Source: Terebella lapidaria (Eukaryota; Annelida; Polychaeta; Terebellida; Terebellidae). From it: 64,000 nucleotides of DNA. Location: contig OX424563.1 of assembly GCA_949152475.1 (NCBI GenBank), positions 15,411,001 through 15,475,000 of the forward strand, written 5' to 3'. A program made the translations under genes and the position numbers. Shown piece after piece: positions 10,834 through 20,862 of this stretch (its first letter is position 1; each line of letters opens with the position of its first letter). The notes below the pieces were generated by a model. That model was given only the letters and a program-made list of their open reading frames with translations, made no database searches and was not told the DNA's origin.

Positions 10834-13800
10834 AACTAGACGTCAAGGCCTGAAGATGCCTTGGGGCATTTCGTGTGAGTTCTATTCCTACCTAACATTT
10901 ACCTAAGAGACCGCGTAGAACCATAATGACTCTGAATCTGTCCATGGTCAAAGTTTAAGTGACATACCCCGTCCTTAGGCATTTTTGCGTTTCGCTCTAC
11001 GACGGACCGTTTCTGAGATATGGCAAACAGGAAGTGCTGAGTCGGCAAAAAAAAATTCGACACCAGAAGTCGTCTCGACGCAAGATACCCTCTAGACTAG
11101 TTAGTCTAGTGCCAGGATGCCGGAATTGAGCTCCGTTTCGCTCTACGACGCACCATTTCCGAGATACGGCCAAACAGGAAGTGTGGAGTCGGCGAAAATA
11201 AATTCGACACTAGGGGTCGTCTCGACCGAAAATACCCACTAGACTAGTTTGTCTAGTGCCACAAGGCCGGAATTGAGCTCCGTTTCGCTCTACGACGCAC
11301 CGTTTTCGAGATAAGGCCAAACAGGAAGTGCCGAGTCGGCGAAAAAAAAATTGAAACCAGGGGTCGTCTCGACCCAAGATACCCACTAGACTAGTTTGTC
11401 TAGTGCCAGCAGGCCGAAATTGAACTCAGTTTCGCTCTACGATGCACCGTTTCCGAGATACGGCCAAACAGGAAGTGCCGAGTCGGAAAAAAAAAAATCG
11501 ACACCAGGGGTCGTTTCGACCCAAGATACCCCTAGACTAGTTTGTCTAATGCCAGGAGGCCGAAATTGAGCTCCGTTTCGCTCTACGACTCACCATTTCC
11601 GAGATACGGCCAAACAGGAAGTGCCGAGTCGGAGAAAATAAATTCGACACCAGGGGTGGTCTCGACCCAAAATACCCACTAGACTAGTTTGTCTAGTGCC
11701 AGAAGGCCGGAATTGAGCTCCGTATCCCTGTATGATGCACAGTTTCCGAGATACGGCCAAACAGGAAGTGCCGATTCAGCGAAAAAAAAATTGACACCAG
11801 GGGTTGTCTCGACCCAAAATACCCATAAGTCTAGTTTGTCTAGTGCCAGGAGGCCGGAATTGAGCTCCGTTTCGCTCTACGACGCACCATTTCCGAGATA
11901 CTGCCAAACAGGAAGTGCCGAGTCGGCGAAAATAAATTTGACACTAGGGGTCGTCTCGACCCAAAATACCCACTAGACTAGTTTGTCTAGTGCCAGGAGG
12001 CCGGAATTGAACTCCGTTTCGCTCTACGACGCACCGTTTCAGAGATACGGCCAAACAGGAAGTGCCGAGTCGGCGAAAAAAAATTCGACACCAGGGTCGT
12101 CTCGACCCAAGATACACACTAGACTAGTTTGTCTAGTGCCAGGAGGCCGAAATTGAGCTCTGTTTCTCTCTACGACGCACCGTTTCCGAGATACGGCCAA
12201 ACAGGAAGTGCCGAGTCGGCGAAAAACAAATTCGACACCAGGGGTCGTCTCGACCCAAGATACACACTAGACTAGTTTGTCTAGTGCCAAAAGGCCGAAA
12301 TTGAGCTCCGTTTCGCTCTACGACGCACCGTTTTCGAGATACGGCCAAACAGGAAGTGCCGAGTCGGCGAAAAAAAAATTCGACACCAGGGGTCGTCTCG
12401 ACCGAAGATACACACTAGACTAGTTTGTCTAGTGCCAGGAGGCTGAAATTGAGCTCCGTTTCGCTCTACGACGCACCGTTTCAGTGATACGGCCAAACAG
12501 GAAGTGCCGAGTCGGCGAAAAAAAAAATCGACACCAGGCGTCGTTTCGACCCAAGATACCCCCTAGACTAGTTTGTCTAGTGCCAGGAGGCCGAAATTGA
12601 GCTCCGTTTCTCTCTACGACGCACCGTTTCCGAGATACAGCCAAACAGGAAGTGCCGAGTCGGCGAAAAAAAAATTCGACACCAGGGGTCTTCTCAACCC
12701 CAGATACACACTAGACTAGTTTGTCTACTGCCAAAAGGCCGAAATTGAGCTCCGTTTCACTCTACGACGCACCGTTTCCGAGATACGGCCAAACAGGAAG
12801 TGCCGAGTCGGCGGAAAAAAAATTCATCACCAGGGGTCGTCTCGACCGAAGATACACACTATACTAGTTTGTCTTGTGCCAGGAGGCCGAATTGAGCTCC
12901 GTTTGGCTCTACGACGCACCGTTTCCGAGATACGGCCAAACAGGAAGTGCCGAGTCGGCGAAAAAAAAAATCGACACCAGGGGTCGTTCCGACCCAAGAT
13001 ACCCCCTAGACTAGTTTGTCTAGTGCCAGAAGGCCGAAATTGAGCTCCGTTTCGCTCTAAGACGTACCGTTTCCGAGATACGGCCAAACAGGAAGTGCCG
13101 AGTCGGCGAAAAAAAAATTCGACACCAGGGGTCGTCTCGACCCCAGATACACACTAGACTAGTTTGTCTAGTGCCAAAAGGCCGAAATTGAGCTCCGTTT
13201 CACTCTACGACACACCGTTTCCGAGATACGGCCAAACAGGAAGTGCCGAGTCGGCGAAAAAAAAATTTGACACCAGGGGTCGTCTCGACCGAAGATACAC
13301 ACTAGACTACTTTGTCTAGTGCCAGGAGGCCGAAATTGAGCTCCGTTTCGCTCTACGACGCACCGTTTCCGAGATACGGCCAAACAGGAAGTGCCGAGTC
13401 GGCGAAAAAAAAAATCGACACCAGGGGTCGTTTCGACCCAAGATACCCCCTAGACTAGTTTGTCTAGTGCCAGTAGGCCGAAATTGAGCTCCGTTTCGCT
13501 CTACGACGTACTGTTTCCGAGATGCGGCAAAACAGGAAGTGCCGAGTCGGCGAAAAAAAAAATCGACACCAGGGGTCGTTTCGACCCAAGATACACACTA
13601 GACTAGTTTGTCTAGTGCCAAAAGGCCGAAATTGAGCTCCGTTTCGCTCTACGACGCACCGTTTCCGAGATACGGCCAAACAGGAAGTGCCGAGTCGGCG
13701 AAAAAAAAATTTGACACCAGGGGACGTCTCGACCGAAGATACACACTAGACTAGTTTGTCTAGCGCCAGGAGGCCGAAATTGAGCTCCGTTTCGCTCTAC

Positions 13801-14461
13801 GACATACCGTTTCCGAGATACGGCCAAACAGGAAGTGCCGAGTCGGCGAAAAAAAAAATCGACACCAGGGGTCGTTTCGACCCAAGACACACTAGACTAG
13901 TTTGTCTAGTGCCAGGAGGCCGAAATTGAGCTCCGTTTCGCTCTACGACATACCGTTTCCGAGATACGGCCAAACAGGAAGTGCCAAGTCGGCGAAAAAA
14001 AAAATCGACACCAGGGGTCGTTTCGACCCAAGATACCCCCTAGACTAGTTTGTCTACTGCCAAAAGGCCGAAATTGAGCTCCGTTTCGCTCTACGACACA
14101 CCGTTTCCGAGATATGCAAGAAAGCCTCAAGGATGAATCAGCAAAAATTCTTCCGAGCTCTAGGTCAAAGGTCGTTCGACGGAGTGATCCCAAAATCAAT
14201 AGGGTTCTTCCTTGGTGGTATATGAACTCCCATGCAGAGAATACTTGCCATTGCATGAATACTTTTTGAGTTATCGATCGGAAACCAAGTCTCAAAATCA
14301 ACCTTGATTTCATCCTCACGGACCCCGGAGCCGCCTCCAAAACAATAGGGGTCTTCCATGTAATATTTCTGACCAGTGGTGTAAATTTGGACAAGATCCG
14401 TTCAGGCGTTCCCGAGTTATTGATCGGAAACCAAAACGACGGAAAGTAAAGAAAAAAGAAG

Positions 14462-14490
<29 letters not shown>
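10834..14490 (+). mobile_element. Helentron/HINE-like element A with satellite body
   Basis: The head at 10,834 (AACTAGACGTCAAGGCCTG, then GGGGCATTTCG) is shared with heads at 17,321 and 21,276. The body is about 21 tandem copies of a 148-bp unit (10,985-14,115). The tail (14,116-14,490) starts with GCCTCAAGGATGA, matches the tails of the two sister copies, and ends in poly-A. The expected final piece (CAGACAAAACCATAAGG) is displaced to 17,301-17,318, beyond a second element. A GGGCATTTCG word near the head is the inverse of half the tail hairpin of the sister copies, the subterminal inverted repeat typical of non-autonomous Helentrons (HINEs; cf. Drosophila INE-1 and bivalve 'pearl' elements). 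No Rep/helicase frame is present, so it is non-autonomous. Confidence 0.65.
10985..14115. repeat. 148-bp satellite array (about 21 units)
   Basis: Units repeat every 148 bases. Each carries TTTCGCTCTACGACGCACCG, then GAGATACGGCCAAACAGGAA, a GTGCCGAGTCGGCG motif, an A-run of 7-10, GACACCAGGGGTCGT and an ACTAGAC...GTCTAGT hairpin. Some units are more alike in alternation than neighbours are, which suggests a two-unit higher-order pattern. Short open frames recur at exactly this spacing but are by-products of the repeat. Confidence 0.9.
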
Positions 14491-14492
<2 letters not shown>

Positions 14493-14529
14493 AGCCCAAT
14501 GGGCTAGAAAAGTTACCGGAGAAATATAC

Positions 14530-16790
14530 AGAGTTAAGCCGAGAAAGTTGAAGGTCAAATTCAAGGTGACCACTGAAATCGTCATATCTCTAACCTTGAA
14601 AATGGGATCAAAGGTTAAATTCTAGATCACCAAACTATTCAGCATACATCATTTCCTATATGTTCACTATGGACCCCTAAGCTGTAAATTTGATAATAAG
14701 CGAGATATAAGCCATTTTGTAATCTGACTTTGAAAATAAAATGACTGACATTGAAATTTAGGTCAAAGGTCAAATTCAATATCATTAAAATATTCAGAAT
14801 ATATCATTTCCTATATGTTCACAATTGATTCCTAAGCTGTAAAGTCGATAATAAGCGAGATATTAGCCATTTTGTCCTGTTGACCTTGAAAATGAGGTCA
14901 AAAGTCAAATTCAAGGTCACGAGAATATTCAGCATATATCATTTCCTATATGTCCACAATTGATTCCTAAGCTGTAAAATCGATAATAAGTGAGATATTA
15001 GCCTGTTTGTCCTGTGACCTTGAAAATGAGGTCAAAGGTCAAATTCAAGGTCATGACAATAATATGCATATATCATTTCCTATATGTTCATAATTGATTG
15101 CTAAGCTGTAAAGTCGATAACAAGCGAGATATTAGCCATTTTGTCCTGTGACCTTGAAAATGAGGTCGAAGGTCAAATTCAAGGTCATCTGAATATTCAG
15201 CATATATCATTTCCTATATGTCCACAATTGATTCCTAAGATGTAGAGTCGATAATAAGCGAGATATTAGCCATTTTGTGCTCTGACCTTGAAACTGAGGT
15301 CAGAGGTCAAATTCAAGGTCACGAGAATATTCAGCATATATATTTTCCTATATGTCCACAATTGATTCCTAAGCTGTAGAGTCGATAATAAGCGAGATAT
15401 AAGCCATTTTGTGCTCTGACCTTGAAACTGAGGTCAGAGGTCAAATTCAAGGTCACGAGAATATTCAGCATATATCATTTCCTATATGTCCACAATTGAT
15501 TCCTAGTCTCTAATCTCAATATCAAGTGAGATATTAGGCATAATGTGTCCCATTATAAAGCATAGGAGAATTTAACATGGGAAAGACCCAATTGGGCCGA
15601 GTTTAGGCCAAAATGGCCCACTTCGAGCGATTCAAGCGCAACGAAATTTATAGACATCATAGGAGTATATATGAGGAGTGTTATGTATCAAAAAGAAAAA
15701 AAGTTACTGAACAGATTTTGAGAAAATGGCCGCCAAAGTCCAAAATCAGGCATTTTTCGTCGAAAACGGCCGCCATTTAAAAAAATGAAGGGGCAAAGGT
15801 CAAATTCAAGGTCATCAAAATATTCAGTGTATATCATTTTCTATATCATGTATATCATGTCCACAATTGATTCCCAGAGGAATCAATAGAGGAGCAAGAT
15901 ATGAGCCAGTTTGTCCAAGGTCAAGAGAATATTCAGCATATATAACATTAAGCATATATCATGTCCACAGTTGATTGCTAAGCTGTAAGTTCAATAATCA
16001 GAGAGATATTAGCAATTTTATGCTGTAGCCTTGAAAATGAAGGGGCAAAGGTCAAATTCAAGGTCATCAAAATATTCAGTGTATATCATTTTCTATATCA
16101 TGTATATCATGTCCACAACTGATTCCCAGAGGAATCAATAGAGGAGCAAGATATGAGCCAGTTTGTCCTTGGACCTTGGAAATGAGGTCAGAGGTCAAAT
16201 TCAAGGTCACGAGAATATTCAGCATATATCATTTCCTATATGTCCACAATTGATTCCTAAGCTGTAAAATCGATAATAAGTGAGATATTAGCCATTTTGT
16301 CCTGTGACCTTGAAAATGAGGTCAAAGGTCAAATTCAAGGTCATGACAATAATCTGCATATATCATTTCCTATATGTTCATAATTGATTGCTAAGCTGTA
16401 AAGTCGATAACAAGCGAGATATTAGCCATTTTGTCCTGTGACCTTGAAAATGAGGTCGAAGGTCAAATTCAAGATCATCAGAATATTCAGCATATATCAT
16501 TTCCTATATGTCCACAATTGATTCCTAAGCTGTAGAGTCGATAATAAGCGAGATATAAGCCATTTTGTGCTCTGACCTTGAAACTGAGGTCAGAGGTCAA
16601 ATTCAAGGTCACGAGAATATTCAGAATATATCATTTCCTATATGTCCACAATTGATTCCTAAGCTGTAGAGTCGATAATAAGCGAGATATAAGCCATTTT
16701 GTGCTCTGACCTTGAAAGTGAGGTCAGAGGTCAAATTCAAGGTCACGAGAATATTCAGCATATATCATTTCCTATAGGTCCACAATTGAC
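14530..16790. repeat. ~134-bp satellite dense in AGGTCA half-sites
   Basis: About 15 units carry, in order, TGACCTTGA, a direct repeat AGGTCA-N-AGGTCA, AAT, and TCAAGGTCA, then TATATCATTTCCTATATGT, CACAATTGATTCCTAAGCTG and GCGAGATATTAGCCATTTTG. Units near 15,284, 15,418, 16,170, 16,305, 16,573 and 16,707 keep the half-sites intact or nearly so; those at 15,150 and 16,440 have AGGTCGAAGGTCA. The motif density is described in the findings. Confidence 0.85.
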
Positions 16791-17180
16791 TCCTAGTCTC
16801 TAATCTCAATATCAAGTGAGATATTAGGCATAATGTGTCCCATTATAAAGCATAGGAGAATTTAACATGGGAAAGTCCCATTTGAGCCGAGTTTGGGCCA
16901 AAATGGCCCACTTCGAGCGATTCAAGCGCAACGAAATTTATAGACATCATAGGAGTACATATGAGGAGTGTTATTTATCAAAAAGAAAAAAAGTTACTGA
17001 ACAGATTTTGAGAAAATGGCCGCCAAAGTCCAAAATCAGGCATTTTTCGTCGAAAACGGCCGCCATTTTGAAAAAAATGTGAAAATCAAAAAACTAAAAA
17101 ATACCTCCTTCTTGAATTATTTTTAAGTATTTTTGTGCAAAATTTCAGAAAAATTCGCCTGTAAAAAAAAAAGATAAAAA

Positions 17181-17255
17181 TGTGGACGACGACGACGACG
17201 GACGACGACGGACGACGACGGACGACGACGGACGACGACGGACGACGGACGCAAC
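17181..17255 (+). repeat. GACGACGGAC minisatellite
   Basis: A run of about seven 10-11-base GACGACGACG/GACGACGGAC units sits just before the family II tail hairpin. Shorter versions occupy the same place in the copies at about 2,050-2,250 and, inverted, at 10,205-10,290. It seems to be a length-variable part of the element tail. Confidence 0.8.
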
Positions 17256-17320
17256 GCCATGCCAATAGGTTATCGGACCATAGGTCCGGTAACCTAAAAA
17301 ACAGACAAAACCATAAGGTA

Positions 17321-20129
17321 AACTAGACGTCAAGGCCTGAAGATGCCTTGGGGCATTTCGTGTGAGTTCTATTCCTAGCTAACATATACCTAAGAGACCG
17401 TGTCTAGAACCATGATGACTCTGAAACTGTCCGTGGTCAAAGTTTAAGTGACATACCCCACCCTAAGGCATCTTTGCGTTTCGCTCTACGACGCACCGTT
17501 TCCGAGATACGGCAAACAGGAAGTGCTGAGTCGGTGAAAAAAAATTCGACACCAGAAGTCGTCTCGACCCAAGATACCCTCTAGACTAGTTAGTCTAGTG
17601 CCAGGAGGCTGAAATTAAGCTCCGTTCCGCTGTACGACGCATCGTTTCCGACATACAACCACACTGAAAGTGCCGAGTCGGTGAAAAAACAAATTTGACA
17701 CCAGAAGACGTCTCAGCCCAAGATACTCCCTAGACTAGTTTGACTAGTGCCAGGAGGCCGAAATTGAGCTCCGTTTCGCTCTACGACGCACCGTTTCTGA
17801 GATACGGCCGAACAGGAAGTGCCGAGTCGGCAAAAAAAAATTCGACACCAGGGGTCGTTTCGACCCAAGATACCCCCTAGACTTGTTTGTCTAGTGCCAG
17901 AAGGCCGGAATTGAGCTCCGTTTCGCTCTAAGACGCACCGTTTCCGAGATACGGCCCAACAGGAAGTTCCGAGTCGGCGAAAAAAAAATTGACACCAGGT
18001 GTCGTCTCGACCCAAAATACCCACTAGACTAGTTTGTCTAGTGCCAGAAGGCCGGAATTGAGCTCCGTTTCGCTCTACGACGCACCGTCTCCGAGATACG
18101 GTCGAACAGGAAGTGCCGAGTCGGCGAAAATAAATTCGACACCAGGTGTCGTCTCGACCCATTATACCCACTAGACTAGTTTGTCTAGTACCAGAAGTCC
18201 GGAATTGAGCTCCGTTTCGCTCTACGACGCACCGTTTCCGAGATACGGTCGAACAGGAAGTGCCGAGTCGGCGAAAATAAATTCGACACCAGGGGTCGTC
18301 TCGACCCGAAATACCCCCTAGACCAGTTGTCTAGTGCCAGGAGGCCGAAATTGAGCTCCGTTTCGCTCTACGACGCACCGTTTCCGAGATACGGTCGAAC
18401 AGGAAGTGACGAGTCGGCGAAAATAAATTCGACACCAGGGGTCGTCTCGACCCATAATACCCACTAGACTAGTTTGTCTAATGCCAGAAGTCCGGAATTG
18501 AGCTCCGTTTCGCTCTACGACGCACCGTTTCCGAGATACGGTCGAACAGGAAGTGCCGAGTCAGCGAAAATAAATTCGACACCAGGGGTCGTCTCGACCC
18601 AAAATACCCACTAGACTAGTTTGTCTAGTGCCAGAAGGCCGGAATTGAGCTCCGTTTCGCTCTACGACGCACCCTTTCCGAGATACGGCCCAACAGGAAG
18701 TGCCGAGTCGGCGAAAATAAATTCGACACCAGGGGTCGTCTCGACCCAAAATACCCCCTAGACTTGTTTGTCTAGTACCAGAAGGCCGGAATTGAGCTCC
18801 GTTTCGCTCTACGACGCACCGTTTCCGAGATACGGCCAAACAGGAAGTTCCGAGTCGGCGAAAAAAAAATTGACACCAGGTGTCGTCTCGACCCAAAATA
18901 TCCACTAGACTAGTTTGTCTAGTGCCAGAAGGCCGGAATTGAGCTCTGTTTCGCTCTACGACGCACCGTCTCCGAGATACGGTCGAACAGGAAGTGCCGA
19001 GTCGGCGAAAATAAATTCGACACCAGGGGTCGTCTCGACCCATAATACCCACTAGACTAGTTTGTCTAGTGCCAGAAGTCCGGAATTGAGCTCCGTTTCG
19101 CTCTACGACGCACCGTTTCCGAGATACGGTCGAACAGGAAGTGCCGAGTCGGCGAAAAAAATAAATTCGACACCAGGGGTCGTCTCGACCCAAAATACCC
19201 CCTAGACTAGTTGTCTAGTGCCAGGAGGCCGAAATTGAGCTCCGTTTCGCTCTACGACGCACCGTTTCCGAGATACGGTCGAACAGGAAGTGCCGAGTCG
19301 GCGAAAAAATAAATTCGACACCAGGGGTCGTCTCGACCCAAAATACCCCCTAGACTAGTTGTCTAGTGCCAGGAGGCCGGAATTGAGCTCTGTTTCGCTC
19401 TACGACGCACCGTTTCCGAGATACGGCCGAACAGGAAGTGCCGAGTCGGCAAAAAAAAATTCGACACCAGGGGTCGTTTCGACCCAAGATACCCTCTAGA
19501 CTACTTTGTCTAGTGCCAGGAGGCCGAAATTGAGCTCCGTTTCACTCTACGACGCACCGTTACCGAGATACGGCCGAACAGGAAGTGCCGACTCGGCAAA
19601 GAAAAATTCGACACTAGGGGTCGTTTCGACCCAAGATACCCCCTAGACTAGTTTGTCTAGTGCCAGGAGGCCGAAATTGAGCTCCGTTTTGCTCTACCAC
19701 GCACCGTTTCCGAGATATGCATGAAAGCCTCAAGGATGAATCAGCAAAAATTCTTCCGAGCTCTAGGTCAGAGGTCGTTCGACGGATTGATCCCAAAATC
19801 AATAGGGTTCTTCCCTGGTGGTATATGAACTCCCATGCAGAGAATACTTGCCATTGCATGAATACTTTTTGAGTTATCGATCGGAAACCAAGTCTCAAAA
19901 TAAACCTTGATTTCATCCTCACGGACCTCACGGACCCCGGAGCCACCTCCAAAACAATAGGGGTCTTCCATGTAATATTTCTGACCAGTGGTGTAAATTT
20001 GGACAAGATCCATTCAGGCGTTCCCGAGTTATTGATCGGAAACCAAAACGGCGGAAAGTAAAAAAAAAAGAAGAAAAAAAAAAAAAAACCAGACAAAACC
20101 ATAAGGGCATTTCGGGCCGAAATGCCCTA
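17321..20129 (+). mobile_element. Helentron/HINE-like element C with satellite body
   Basis: The copy is complete-looking. The head at 17,321 is nearly identical to element A for about 130 bases. The body is an array of the 148-bp unit (17,470-19,715). The tail from 19,716 matches A, then comes poly-A, CAGACAAAACCATAAGG and the hairpin GGGCATTTCGGGCCGAAATG at 20,105-20,127, closing with CTA. Its head directly abuts the displaced tail end of element A, giving a head-to-tail pair. It has no protein-coding capacity. Confidence 0.65.
17470..19715. repeat. 148-bp satellite array of element C (about 15 units)
   Basis: The unit is the same as in element A, but as a distinct subfamily: many units read ATACGGTCGAACAGGAAGTG and AAAATAAATTCGACACC instead of the A forms. 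The array has therefore homogenised separately from that of element A. Confidence 0.85.
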
Positions 20130-20530
20130 ATTAGGTGAAAATTGAAGTGATAATACAATATCAGAGACTTGCATCACAAGATATAGCATACTCTAAGCAA
20201 GTTTTTGTCATGAAGTAGTTATGAATAATGCATCATCTGCTCACCTAGCATTTGTATTCATTTTTCAGTTTTTCTGACACAACCAGCTAAATTTTGGTGG
20301 TGTGTATATTACTTTGTTATTGTGACCACTAGTGTCCAGTATTATACATTTGTTTCGATGTATGTTATTGGTTAGAGTGATTTTGAAAAAATAGGCACAA
20401 CAGTATTCAATGTAACCCTCTCATTGAACATATGGGCAGTTATTTTGCTGTTTGATTGTAAATCAGTTTTTGCAATGGCATGCGCAAATACCCAGTATCA
20501 TGGATAATCAGTCAGAGATATATTTAATGG
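20130..20530. other. No supported feature
   Basis: AT-rich DNA between element C and the HMG gene's predicted polyadenylation site. I see nothing in it. Confidence 0.5.
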
Positions 20531-20536
20531 TTTATT
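20531..20536 (-). terminator. Candidate polyadenylation signal for the HMG-box gene
   Basis: AATAAA on the minus strand lies 327 bases past the stop codon, in AT-rich DNA with no competing feature. It gives a short 3' untranslated region of about 0.33 kb. Confidence 0.5.
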
Positions 20537-20862
20537 CAAAAACAAATGTTTATAAATATCAGCAGTTCTCAAAACTCCCCAAGACCTGACATGGAGATTA
20601 CTTCTGACCTGTTATCACAGAATAGATTCTCACGATCTTTGTCACATATAAATCACTTAATTATTACAAACATGATCAAAGAACTATAATGTGATCAGAG
20701 GATTTTGTTCTGCTGCTGGTGTCTGTTTAGTCCTTCTGACAGATAAACTGCTGAACGATTCGGAGTATTGCCATAATAAGTTACATATCCCATATACATA
20801 TACATCACCACAGTGGGATATGAAAATCTGTAACAAGCTTGCATAAATACAACTATTTGGGG

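Larger units (their letters stand above)
14491..17294 (+). mobile_element. Family II element nested in the poly-A tail of element A
   Basis: It begins right after the poly-A of element A with a small palindrome (TAGCCCAATGGGCTA at about 14,492-14,506). The body is a ~134-bp satellite, followed by an ATGGCCGCC tract and a GACGACGGAC minisatellite, and it ends in the hairpin GGTTATCGG...CCGGTAACC (17,268-17,294). After it, sequence matching the end of element A's tail resumes (17,301-17,318), so I infer that it inserted into element A. A 1,290-base internal duplication is visible (15,541 onward repeats at 16,831 onward). It has no coding capacity. Confidence 0.55.

Noticed and set aside
12133-13890. 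Chain of ~71-residue minus-strand open frames at 148-base spacing
   Set aside because: They are the same satellite unit read in one frame. Spacing equals the repeat length, and the composition follows the repeat, so there is no independent sign of coding.
17713-19193. 152- and 210-residue open frames on the minus strand
   Set aside because: They are again read-through of 148-bp units in element C, with no start context or conserved protein family.
10985-19715. Regularly spaced repeats that might suggest CRISPR
   Set aside because: The units are 148 bases with no unique spacers, and the sequence is clearly from an animal nucleus.
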